10,194 bases of DNA from Alphaproteobacteria bacterium. Its GTDB lineage: Bacteria > Pseudomonadota > Alphaproteobacteria > RF32 > UBA3637. A program made the position numbers and the translations under genes. The stretch lies in contig JAFQJY010000046.1 in NCBI GenBank assembly GCA_017414845.1, positions 1-10,194 of the forward strand. The letters run 5' to 3'. Position 1 is the first letter of the stretch, and each line of letters opens with the position of its first letter. Shown piece after piece: positions 1 to 6,072 of the stretch. The notes under the pieces were generated by a model that worked only from the letters and a program-made list of their open reading frames with translations, did no database searches and had not been told where the DNA came from.

Positions 1-972
1 ACGGATGACAAAAATCCGACAGATAAACCGTTGGACGGTTTTAAGCCCAGTGTTCCCGTTGTCTTTTGCTCTTTCTTTCCCTTAGATTCCAGTGAATATG
101 ATACCTTAAAAGAATCGCTTGGAAAACTTCAACTGAATGATGCCAGTTTCCATTTCTTACCTGAAAAATCCATGGCACTCGGACAGGGGTTCCGTTGCGG
201 TTTTCTCGGCCTGCTTCATATGGAAATTATTCAGGAACGTTTAGAGCGTGAATTTAATCTGGATTTAATTACGACAGCGCCTTCTGTTGTTTATAAAATT
301 CATTTAACAAACGGCGAATCGTTGGAACTTCATAATCCGGCTGATATGCCGAACGTAACGGAAATTGCGCAAATTGAAGAGCCTTGGGTACGAGCGACGA
401 TTATGACGCCTGATACCTATTTAGGTTCTATATTAGGTCTTTGCTCAGAAAGACGTGGTGTACAGGAAAACCTGACCTATGTCGGCAATCGGGCTATGGT
501 TGTTTATCGCCTGCCACTCAATGAAATTGTCTTTGACTTTTACGACAGACTGAAATCTATGTCTCAGGGATATGCCAGTTTTGACTACGAACTCATTGAA
601 TATCAGGAAAGCGACCTTGTTAAAGTCAGTATTCTCGTCAACGGTGAAAATGTAGATGCTTTATCATTTCTCGTCCACCGTTCTCAAGCCGAACGTCGGG
701 GACGACAAATTTGTGAACGACTGAAAGACCTGATTCCGAGACATCAGTTTAAAATTCCTATTCAAGCAGCCATCGGCGGAAAAATTATTGCCCGAGAAGA
801 TATTTCTGCTTACCGGAAAGACGTAACGGCAAAATGCTACGGCGGAGACATTACCCGTAAGAGAAAATTGCTTGAAAAACAAAAAGAAGGAAAGAAAAAA
901 ATGCGCCAATTCGGCAAGGTGGAAATTCCTCAGTCTGCGTTTATTGAGGCTCTCCGTATCGGCGAAGAATAG
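1..972 (+). CDS. lepA: Elongation factor 4 (LepA), C-terminal part, 5' end outside window
   Basis: LepA/EF4 is a ribosome-associated translational GTPase involved in initiation or back-translocation. The frame is open from base 1, so about 323 C-terminal residues are present, a little over half of the usual ~600. The GTPase domain lies upstream of the window. What remains matches the EF-G-like domains III and V plus the LepA-specific C-terminal domain. Visible family motifs are [46 protein letters not shown], the alphaproteobacterial-looking [18 protein letters not shown], and the hallmark CTD run IGGKIIARE...[30 protein letters not shown] at 31 and internal ATGs are not real starts, because conserved LepA sequence ([22 protein letters not shown]) begins before them. 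The stop at 970-972 lies 12 nt before sufC, with an AAGGA ribosome-binding site in the gap, so lepA appears cotranscribed with the suf genes. Confidence 0.97.
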   Translation, partial: TDDKNPTDKPLDGFKPSVPVVFCSFFPLDSSEYDTLKESLGKLQLNDASFHFLPEKSMALGQGFRCGFLGLLHMEIIQERLEREFNLDLITTAPSVVYKIHLTNGESLELHNPADMPNVTEIAQIEEPWVRATIMTPDTYLGSILGLCSERRGVQENLTYVGNRAMVVYRLPLNEIVFDFYDRLKSMSQGYASFDYELIEYQESDLVKVSILVNGENVDALSFLVHRSQAERRGRQICERLKDLIPRHQFKIPIQAAIGGKIIAREDISAYRKDVTAKCYGGDITRKRKLLEKQKEGKKKMRQFGKVEIPQSAFIEALRIGEE

Positions 973-984
973 AAGGATAAAAAA

Positions 985-1728
985 ATGGCTTTACTTGAAA
1001 TTAAAAACTTACATGCAGGCATAGACAATAAAGAAATCATCAAAGGGCTTTCTCTGACCATAGAACCGGGGACAGTTCATGCCATCATGGGACCCAACGG
1101 CAGTGGCAAAAGTACATTGTCCAACATTCTTGCCGGACACAGCGCCTACACGGTATCTGAGGGAGAAGTTCTGTTTAAAGGCAAAAACCTACTTGATATG
1201 AGCGTAGATGAGCGTGCTAACGAAGGTCTGTTTTTAGGCTTCCAATATCCGACGGAAATACCGGGTATTTCCTATGCTGCTTTTTTGAAAGAAGCCCTCA
1301 ATGCTAAACGAGCCTATTTAGGGCAAGAACCTCTTGACATGATTTCTTTCATGAAACGCCTGAACATTCGAGCGCAGGCTTTAGGTGTTACGCAGGAAAT
1401 GTTAAAGCGTTCCTTAAATGTTGGTTTTTCAGGAGGAGAAAAAAAGCGTATGGAAACGCTTCAAATGGCTTTTTTAGAGCCTGACTTTTGTATCTTGGAC
1501 GAGATGGACTCAGGCCTTGACATTGATGCGTTAAGACAGGTTTCCGAAGCCGTCAATGTCATGAGAGAAAGCGGACGTTCATTTTTACTTATTACGCATT
1601 ATCAGCGTTTATTGGATTATATTGTGCCTGATGTTATTCATGTTTTTAAAGACGGAAAAATCATTGAAACCGGCGATAAAACTCTGGCTCTTAAACTGGA
1701 AGAAAAAGGCTATGCAGATTATCAATAA
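985..1728 (+). CDS. sufC: SufC, ABC-type ATPase of the SUF Fe-S cluster assembly scaffold
   Basis: SufC is the cytoplasmic ATPase of the SufBC2D scaffold; ATP-driven dimerisation of SufC reshapes SufB/SufD during cluster assembly. At 247 residues it is the normal length. ABC landmarks are visible: Walker A GPNGSGKST (residues 36-44), Q-loop Q87 in the SufC-typical GFQYPTEIPG, signature FSGGEKKRME (148-157), Walker B CILDE (169-173) followed by DSGLD, and the H-loop His205 in ITHYQRLL. There are no membrane segments, as expected for SufC rather than a transporter ATPase. The start ATG has AAGGA about 10 nt upstream. The 3' end overlaps the sufD start by 17 nt, which suggests translational coupling. 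Its upstream neighbour is lepA, where sufB would be more usual. Confidence 0.97.
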   Translation: MALLEIKNLHAGIDNKEIIKGLSLTIEPGTVHAIMGPNGSGKSTLSNILAGHSAYTVSEGEVLFKGKNLLDMSVDERANEGLFLGFQYPTEIPGISYAAFLKEALNAKRAYLGQEPLDMISFMKRLNIRAQALGVTQEMLKRSLNVGFSGGEKKRMETLQMAFLEPDFCILDEMDSGLDIDALRQVSEAVNVMRESGRSFLLITHYQRLLDYIVPDVIHVFKDGKIIETGDKTLALKLEEKGYADYQ

Positions 1729-2299
1729 AACCCTTTTCAATCCGACCGGCGACTTGTCTTTTTGCGTAAAGAAAGACGAGAATTTGAATCTGTTTATTTT
1801 GATGAACGGAAGTAATTGTCGTTTAACTGTCCGGCTTACCGAAGAAACGGCCGAGTGTCATTTAAATGTCGTTTATTTAAGTGATACGGCACATGAAAAC
1901 ATCATTAAATGCCGAATGGAACACTTAGCCCCTCATACAAAGAGTTATCAGGATGTCAAAGGCGTCGCCACCGGAAAAACAAAGGGGGTTTTTGAAGGCG
2001 TTATTCACATTGAAAAAGACGCCCAAAAATGCGAAGGCTACCAAAAACATGCGGCTGTTTTGTTATCTGATGATGCAACGATTAAAGCCGTTCCCGAACT
2101 CAATATTTATGCTGATGATGTTATGTGTTCTCACGGATCTGCCGTCGGTCCTTTAGATGAGGAACAGATATTCTATTTAATGGCTCGGGGGATAGAAGAA
2201 AACAGGGCCAAAGAAATGCTCCTGACCGGTTTTCTGTCTGAAAATCTGACAGACGATATGCAAAATGATGTCAAAAAATGGATAAAAGAACATGTATAA
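1712..2299 (+). CDS. sufD: Short SufD-type Fe-S scaffold protein
   Basis: SufD pairs with SufB and SufC in the SUF scaffold and is needed for iron loading. This protein has only 195 residues, against roughly 420 in typical SufD. The C-terminal family core is intact: HLAPHTKSYQDVKGV (71-85), VFEGVIHIEKDAQKCEGYQ (93-111, normally AQKTxAYQ), LLSDDATIKAVPELNIYADDVMCSHG (117-142), and VGPLDEEQIFYLMARGI (145-161). His141 of CSHG corresponds to the functionally important His360 of E. coli SufD. About 75 residues precede HLAPHT, where around 250 would be usual, so the N-terminal helical domain and part of the beta-helix are missing. ATG 1712 was chosen because the product then starts close to family-like sequence and GGAAG lies 9 nt upstream. 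Earlier in-frame ATGs (e.g. 1622) lie deep inside sufC. The gene overlaps sufC by 17 nt and sufS by 8 nt. I see no frameshifted remnant of a longer N-terminus. It could be a minimal SufB/SufD-like protein rather than SufD proper. Confidence 0.85.
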   Translation: MQIINKTLFNPTGDLSFCVKKDENLNLFILMNGSNCRLTVRLTEETAECHLNVVYLSDTAHENIIKCRMEHLAPHTKSYQDVKGVATGKTKGVFEGVIHIEKDAQKCEGYQKHAAVLLSDDATIKAVPELNIYADDVMCSHGSAVGPLDEEQIFYLMARGIEENRAKEMLLTGFLSENLTDDMQNDVKKWIKEHV

Positions 2300-3476
2300 A
2301 AATGAGTTTGCCGTTTTTGATGATTTGCAAAATGGGAAAGAGTTAGTTTATTTAGACTCTGCTGCTTCGGCATTAAAACCGAAAGCCGTTATTGAAGAAA
2401 TGGCTGAATTTGCCTCAAAACATTATTCCAATGTTCATCGGGGCGCTTATTACCTGTCGGAAATGGCAACAGAATCCTTTGAACAGGCTCGTAAAACGAT
2501 TGCCTCTTTTATCAATACAACCGATAAAAATATTATTTTTACACGGGGGGCGACAGACAGTATCAACCTTGTTGCAGGGACCTTCGGAAAAACACTTAAA
2601 GCCGGTGATGAAATTGTTTTATCTATTGCCGAACATCACTCTAACATCGTTCCGTGGCAAATTTTACGGGAGGAAAAAGGCATTGTCCTTAAATGGATTG
2701 ACGTAGATGAAAACGGACTTTTAAAATGGGATTCTTTTGAACGGGCTTTAACGGAAAAGACAAAACTTGTTGCCGTTACGCAAATGTCTAATGTTTTGGG
2801 GACGTTTTTCCCTATTAAAGAAATAACAAAAAAAGCACACGCAATCGGAGCAAAAGTACTTATTGACGGATGTCAGGGTATCGTTCATACCAACGTTGAT
2901 ATTCAAGATATCGGATGCGATTTTTATGCTTTTTCGGGACATAAACTTTACGGTCCGACGGGGATAGGTATTCTCTATGCTTCCTGTGATTTAATGAACA
3001 CGCTCCCTCCCTTACAGGGTGGGGGGGATATGGTTCGTTCCGTCAGTTTTGAAAAAACGGTTTATGCAGAAAGCCCTGCCCGATTTGAAGCCGGGACACC
3101 TGCCATTATTGAGGCTATCGGTCTTGCCAAAGCCATTGAGTGGTTAAAAGCACATTCAAGAGAGCATGAGAAAGAAGTTATGAATCTGCTCAAAGAAAAA
3201 CTTGCCGAGATAGAAGATATTATTTCGCTCGGGCAACTGGACACGAAAGAAAGTCTTGTTTGTTTTAATATGAAAAATATTCATCCGCAGGATTTAGCCT
3301 TTATTTTAGATAAGCAAGGTGTTGCCGTTCGTGTCGGTCATCACTGTGCCCAACCGATAACGGAACATTTTGGTGTCACGGGTTCTGTTCGTGCATCGCT
3401 TGGTATTTATAATGACGAAGAAGACATTGAGCGCTTTATTCAAGCACTCCAAAAAGCAAAGGATATGTTGTTATGA
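2292..3476 (+). CDS. sufS: SufS cysteine desulfurase (PLP-dependent)
   Basis: SufS converts L-cysteine to alanine and carries the sulfur as a persulfide, handed on to the SUF scaffold. It is full length at 394 residues and belongs to group II aminotransferase-fold desulfurases. Visible markers are the N-terminal YLDSAASALKP (20-30) and SNVHRGAYYLS (46-56), the PLP-stacking histidine region AEHHSNIVPW (113-122), LIDGCQG (190-196) with the PLP-binding aspartate, and the Schiff-base lysine Lys218 in FSGHKLYGPTGIG. Further on are RFEAGTP (264-270) and the catalytic Cys352 in RVGHHCAQP. The RxGHHC motif is the SufS-type active-site loop and separates it from IscS. The start overlaps the sufD stop by 8 nt and the end overlaps the next gene by 4 nt (ATGA). 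No sufE or sufU is seen in the window, so the sulfur acceptor is not shown here. Confidence 0.97.
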   Translation: MYKNEFAVFDDLQNGKELVYLDSAASALKPKAVIEEMAEFASKHYSNVHRGAYYLSEMATESFEQARKTIASFINTTDKNIIFTRGATDSINLVAGTFGKTLKAGDEIVLSIAEHHSNIVPWQILREEKGIVLKWIDVDENGLLKWDSFERALTEKTKLVAVTQMSNVLGTFFPIKEITKKAHAIGAKVLIDGCQGIVHTNVDIQDIGCDFYAFSGHKLYGPTGIGILYASCDLMNTLPPLQGGGDMVRSVSFEKTVYAESPARFEAGTPAIIEAIGLAKAIEWLKAHSREHEKEVMNLLKEKLAEIEDIISLGQLDTKESLVCFNMKNIHPQDLAFILDKQGVAVRVGHHCAQPITEHFGVTGSVRASLGIYNDEEDIERFIQALQKAKDMLL

Positions 3477-3865
3477 CGGATTTAAACAAAATTGTAGAAT
3501 TACAGGAAATTGCATCCTCTGACTTTCATGCGAAAGCCGGAACTGCTCTGCCCGACGGTTCGGTCATTGCCACACAAGACGCTGTTATAGAGGCTCTTCG
3601 GACGGTTCAAGACCCTGAACTAATGCTGGACATTTACAGTTTAGGTATGATTTATAAAATTGATATTTCCGAAAAAGGAAACGTAGATATAGAAATGACA
3701 CTGACTTCCCCTCTTTGTCCGATTGCCGGAGAAATGCCCATGATGGTGGCAGAGGCTGTTGCAAACGTCTCCGGTGTCGGTCTCGTTGATGTCAAATTGG
3801 TTTGGGATCCGCCTTGGACACTGGACAGACTTAGCGATGAAATTAAACTGATACTCGGTATTTAA
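3473..3865 (+). CDS. sufT: SufT-like MIP18/DUF59 Fe-S assembly protein
   Basis: This 130-residue protein belongs to the MIP18 (DUF59) family, of the type found at the end of SUF operons and linked to Fe-S cluster maturation or transfer to client proteins. The N-terminal ~35 residues are a variable extension. The core has AVIEALRTVQDPEL (37-50) with the family DPE signature, IYSLGMIYKIDI (54-65), and TLTSPLCPIAGEMP (76-89) with the conserved Cys82 before proline. It ends in VKLVWDPPWTLDRLSDE (107-123), matching the family's WDPPW motif. It shares ATGA with the sufS stop and has AAAGGA 8 nt before its start, which supports coupled translation. It appears to be the last gene of the lepA-suf unit, since the next gene follows after 160 nt with its own promoter. 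The family assignment is firm; the exact biochemical role is inferred from homologues. Confidence 0.9.
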   Translation: MTDLNKIVELQEIASSDFHAKAGTALPDGSVIATQDAVIEALRTVQDPELMLDIYSLGMIYKIDISEKGNVDIEMTLTSPLCPIAGEMPMMVAEAVANVSGVGLVDVKLVWDPPWTLDRLSDEIKLILGI

Positions 3866-4025
3866 CAGAATAACCCTGTTTAAAATTTCATTATTCTCAG
3901 AATAAAAATAACACTTCATATCTTCCTGATTTGAAAAAATTTTTTGTTTCGGATATTTTTTTGTTTACTTTTTTGTTAAAAGATGTTATATAGAAAAAAT
4001 CTGACTAAAATGAAAGGAAACTGCC
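3866..4025 (+). other. Intergenic region between the suf operon and the repeat-protein gene
   Basis: No coding sequence is supported here. A perfect 6-bp hairpin, TTATTC-TCA-GAATAA (3891-3905), lies 26 nt after the sufT stop. It is AT-only apart from one pair and has no clear T-tract, so it is at best a weak terminator. The rest is AT-rich and leads into the promoter listed separately. Confidence 0.4.
3964..3992 (+). promoter_or_regulatory. Candidate sigma70 promoter of the repeat-protein gene
   Basis: TTTACT (3964-3969), a 17-nt spacer and TATATA (3987-3992) form a near-consensus housekeeping promoter. Transcription would begin near 3999, leaving a short leader with the ribosome-binding site AAAGGAAA (4013-4020) and the ATG at 4026. 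This supports independent transcription from the suf operon. Confidence 0.55.
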
Positions 4026-5390
4026 ATGAATACAAGAAAAGCATTATCAGCCTCTGCGGCTTTTATTTTAGGAGCAGCCGTTGCCGCTCCGACGGCTATT
4101 TGGACGTGGGAAAATGTCAAACCGAAAGAAGTAAAAGTACAGTCCTCTGTTCCTACCCCGACGCCTAAGGAAGAAAAGGAATCGTCTAATCCCGTTTCGG
4201 CAGTTTCGCAAACGCCCTCCGAAAAAACAGCGACTCCTCGTGCGCAGGAAACACCTACACCTCAGGTACAAACATCGGCAACGAATCCACAGCCTCAAAC
4301 ACCGGAGACAGCCCTTGAAATTGTTCCGGAACGACCTGTTGTTCGGGAACGTGTTCATGTCTATCACAGACCCGCAACAACAATTTTCGGTTATGAATTA
4401 GACCCCGAAAGAATTATCGCTACATTTGAATCGGGTGAAAAACATATTTACACATACAGACAAGTCCAACATGACAATTCCAGATGTGCAGAATTGGCTA
4501 CGTTTGAAAGACGTTCTGCCAATCCGACTTTGGCGCCTTTTTATAAAGGTCCATTAGAACACGCCCCGATTAAAGCCTTTACAGGTCACAGACACGGACA
4601 AAAATTCCACATGCCTGAGGGCATTCAATTTACGGCTCCGGAACATGGTTTTCACCACCCGGAACCGACACCCGCTCCTGTCGTTGTAGAGCAACCTGCG
4701 CCGACAGTTGTCGTTCAGCAACCGAAACCCGTTGTTATTCAGCAACCTGCACCGACAGTTGTCGTTCAGCAACCGAAACCCGTTGTTATTCAGCAACCTG
4801 CGCCGACAGTTGTCGTTCAACAACCGAAACCCGTTGTTATTCAGCAACCTGCTCCTGTTTATGTTGCCCCGACACGTCCGAACTCTTATATCGTAACACC
4901 GACGCATACACATTGCACATCACGTCATCACGGGCATCATCATCATTCTTGCAGAACAGGATATACATTGCGTCCAAGTTCCTATGTCGTACCGATGGGA
5001 CAGACAACGCCCTATTTCAGTAATCTGACTTACAGAGTGCCGACAACAACGTATGTAAGACCACAAGTTCACTATGTTCAGCCGAGCATAACTTATGTAA
5101 GACCACGTGTTCATTATGTTCAGCCGAGCGTAACTTATGTAAGACCACGTGTTCATTATGTTCAGCCGAGCGTAACTTATGTTCGCCCACGAGTTCGTTA
5201 TGTTCAGCCGACATATCGTTATGTTCAACCGACACGTGTACATTATTCCTATCGGTATGTAGAAAGGCATCATCCGACAACGGTTCGTGTTGTCAGACAT
5301 GACTATCGTCCGCACAGAGTTATCAGACATCACGGATATCACGGACATGACAGACACGTTCGTCATTACAATTATGTCCACGTGCGTTAA
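4026..5390 (+). CDS. Exported repeat protein rich in Pro/Gln/Val, Tyr/Arg and His; function unknown
   Basis: I do not recognise this 454-residue protein. The N-terminus (MNTRKALSASAAFILGAAVAAPTAIW) has a basic end and a hydrophobic stretch (about 7-22), consistent with a Sec signal peptide or signal anchor. Residues ~30-105 are a Pro/Thr/Ser/Lys-rich low-complexity linker. Residues ~108-200 are the only non-repetitive part (RERVHVYHRP, GYELDPERIIATFESGEKHIYTYRQVQHD) and may be a small folded module. Three 17-residue units QPAPTVVVQQPKPVVIQ follow (223-273). Then comes a His/Cys cluster with H294, H296, C297, H301, H302, H304-307 and C309. Four 14-residue TYVRPRVHYVQPSV-like units (342 to about 395) precede a strongly basic His/Arg/Tyr tail. 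It has its own promoter and stands alone. The design suggests an envelope or surface protein that could bind metal, polyanions or the cell wall; this is inference only. Confidence 0.85.
   Translation: MNTRKALSASAAFILGAAVAAPTAIWTWENVKPKEVKVQSSVPTPTPKEEKESSNPVSAVSQTPSEKTATPRAQETPTPQVQTSATNPQPQTPETALEIVPERPVVRERVHVYHRPATTIFGYELDPERIIATFESGEKHIYTYRQVQHDNSRCAELATFERRSANPTLAPFYKGPLEHAPIKAFTGHRHGQKFHMPEGIQFTAPEHGFHHPEPTPAPVVVEQPAPTVVVQQPKPVVIQQPAPTVVVQQPKPVVIQQPAPTVVVQQPKPVVIQQPAPVYVAPTRPNSYIVTPTHTHCTSRHHGHHHHSCRTGYTLRPSSYVVPMGQTTPYFSNLTYRVPTTTYVRPQVHYVQPSITYVRPRVHYVQPSVTYVRPRVHYVQPSVTYVRPRVRYVQPTYRYVQPTRVHYSYRYVERHHPTTVRVVRHDYRPHRVIRHHGYHGHDRHVRHYNYVHVR
4692..4844 (+). repeat. Three 51-nt tandem repeats (17-residue QPAPTVVVQQPKPVVIQ unit)
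   Basis: Copies begin at 4692, 4743 and 4794, with a partial fourth (CAACCTGC) at 4845. They encode the same 17 residues and differ only at silent third positions (GCG/GCA, CAG/CAA). Near-identity at DNA level implies recent duplication or homogenisation. Confidence 0.95.
5049..5216 (+). repeat. Four 42-nt tandem repeats (14-residue TYVRPRVHYVQPSV unit)
   Basis: Units begin at 5049, 5091, 5133 and 5175. The middle two are almost identical in DNA. The first differs (CCACAAGTTCAC, AGCATA). The last is diverged, with TTCGCCCACGAGTTCGT and only 36 nt before drifting into TYRYVQPTRVHYSYRYV. Unit size is a multiple of three, so copy-number change keeps the frame. Confidence 0.95.
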
Positions 5391-5407
5391 AAAAATAAAA
5401 AAAGTTC

Positions 5408-5436
5408 TTGCAAAGGCAAAAATAGTATGCTAAAAA
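5408..5436 (+). promoter_or_regulatory. tRNA-Lys promoter
   Basis: TTGCAA (5408-5413), a 17-nt spacer and TAAAAA (5431-5436), the latter inside GCTAAAAAC. The core CTTGCAAA-N13-TGCTA recurs exactly, with the same spacing, in front of tRNA-Arg. It fits the alphaproteobacterial housekeeping pattern TTGacgs-N10-14-GCTANAWC. Transcription would start a few bases before the tRNA at 5451. Confidence 0.6.
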
Positions 5437-5450
5437 CAAGAACGTTTTAA

Positions 5451-5522
<72 letters not shown>

Positions 5523-5526
<4 letters not shown>

Positions 5527-5570
5527 AATAAAAAAAACCGTTCCGAAAGGAACGGTTTTTTTTATTTGGT
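5523..5570. terminator. Intrinsic terminator after tRNA-Lys, perfect 22-bp inverted repeat
   Basis: The left arm (5523-5544), a GAAA tetraloop (5545-5548) and the right arm (5549-5570) pair perfectly. The GC core is CCGTTCC/GGAACGG, flanked by 8 A and 8 T. On the plus strand it ends tRNA-Lys transcripts, and by symmetry it could also stop minus-strand transcription. The arms extend outward to include the ACCA end of the tRNA gene, mirrored as TGGT at 5567-5570. Confidence 0.93.
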
Positions 5571-5674
5571 GGTGTATGGAGAGCGAGAACTCCGGATGAG
5601 TTCGGATTGCAAATCATCCGATAGGTAGGATTTGCAACGATGTCGCTTGCGACAGTCCCGAGTAGAACACTGCC
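5568..5674 (+). ncRNA. Possible structured RNA with closed multi-hairpin fold, unidentified
   Basis: GGTGGTGT (5568-5575) pairs with ACACTGCC (5667-5674) as 8 pairs, two of them G-U on the plus strand. Inside are three perfect hairpins: GAACTC/GAGTTC (5587-5603), TTGCAAATC/GATTTGCAA (5607-5637), and TGTCG-CTTG-CGACA (5641-5654). An alternative pairing, CGGATGA (5593-5599) with TCATCCG (5614-5620), competes with the first two. The G-U pairs become mismatches on the minus strand, so a plus-strand RNA fits better. I match it to no known family with confidence. It overlaps the right arm of the tRNA-Lys terminator, so it may instead be a decayed or palindromic repeat element. Confidence 0.35.
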
Positions 5675-5677
5675 CCT

Positions 5678-5705
5678 AAAAAAATAAGACGATGGACTAT
5701 CGTCT
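5678..5705 (-). terminator. Terminator-like hairpin facing the minus strand
   Basis: AGACGAT (5687-5693) and ATCGTCT (5699-5705) form a perfect 7-bp stem with a 5-nt loop. Read on the minus strand, the stem is followed by TATTTTTTTA, the U-tract expected of an intrinsic terminator. No minus-strand gene is recognised upstream of it (5706-6112), so its client is unknown. Confidence 0.45.
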
Positions 5706-5851
5706 GTATTGAGTTATTGGTCGGAATTGAAAAAAAGGGACAATATCCGCCTATTAAAATTACGCCCCGTTGCCGTTCCGAAAGAGCATTTTTTATTTAT
5801 ATGAAACACAAAATCGAAAAATCATCATTAGAATAAATTTTATATTGCCTT

Positions 5852-5875
5852 TTATTTTACACATGTGTAAAATAA
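5852..5875. promoter_or_regulatory. 24-bp perfect palindrome, possible operator
   Basis: TTATTTTACACA is followed at once by its reverse complement TGTGTAAAATAA, with no spacer (centre 5863/5864). A gapless palindrome of this length resembles a binding site for a dimeric repressor more than an RNA hairpin, which would need a loop. It lies about 240 nt before the nuclease start. No regulator gene is in the window to assign to it. Confidence 0.4.
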
Positions 5876-5879
5876 GTAC

Positions 5880-5904
5880 GCTTGGTTATTTATGCCCGCC
5901 AAGC
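5880..5904. repeat. Small hairpin GCTTGG/CCAAGC
   Basis: GCTTGG (5880-5885) pairs perfectly with CCAAGC (5899-5904) around a 13-nt loop. It lies directly between the 24-bp palindrome and the large nested fold and may be part of the same element. Confidence 0.4.
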
Positions 5905-5906
5905 TA

Positions 5907-6072
5907 GGATTTAGTACTCCGAAAATCCGTAAGGGCAGAATATACAATAATCTGTCGGCATCCGCCAAGAATGACTCCTATGTCGTCATCTTTGGGTGGA
6001 TGCTTGCCGAATAAGGTATCCACCCCAATAAGGCAAGACTATTTTTCTTACGGACTATAGGTACTAACATCC
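5907..6072 (+). ncRNA. Large nested hairpin element upstream of the nuclease gene; structured leader or palindromic repeat
   Basis: The outer stem is GGATTTAGTAC (5907-5917) with GTACTAACATCC (6061-6072), 11 pairs and one bulged C. Next is TCCGTAAG (5926-5933) with CTTACGGA (6047-6054), 8 perfect pairs. These close a junction of three arms. The first is GGCAGA/TCTGTC (5934-5956). The second is a long hairpin, GCATCCGCC...ATGAC with GTCAT...GGTGGATGC (5958-6003). The third is CTTGCC/GGCAAG (6003-6037). Three G-U pairs favour the plus strand as the RNA. The element ends 40 nt before the nuclease ATG, so it may be its 5' leader. It could also be a mobile palindromic repeat; no known family was recognised. 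Confidence 0.45.

Noticed and set aside
1622..1711. An earlier start for sufD at ATG 1622
   Set aside because: It would add 30 residues encoded within the conserved 3' end of sufC in another frame, with no SufD-like sequence.
4692..5216. CRISPR-like array
   Set aside because: The repeats are contiguous without unique spacers and are in frame within a coding sequence; they are protein tandem repeats.
4068..5381. Long minus-strand open frames opposite the repeat-protein gene
   Set aside because: They are low-complexity shadows of the repeats (Arg/Asn/Leu- or Ser/His/Asn-rich), without ribosome-binding sites or promoters.
5568..5676. Divergent 5S rRNA
   Set aside because: The ends (GGTGG, GAGTAG...CTGCC) and one inner hairpin resemble 5S, but the conserved CCGAAC loop is missing from the plus strand and the arm lengths do not fit. 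No rRNA operon is adjacent.
5801..5836. An 11-codon plus-strand frame, MKHKIEKSSLE
   Set aside because: It is too short, has no ribosome-binding site, and nothing in its context supports translation.
5904..6041. A 44-codon open stretch on the minus strand (between TAG stops) covering the large nested fold
   Set aside because: There is no convincing start codon or ribosome-binding site. The stretch coincides with inverted-repeat DNA, and such palindromic repeats often give short spurious open frames.
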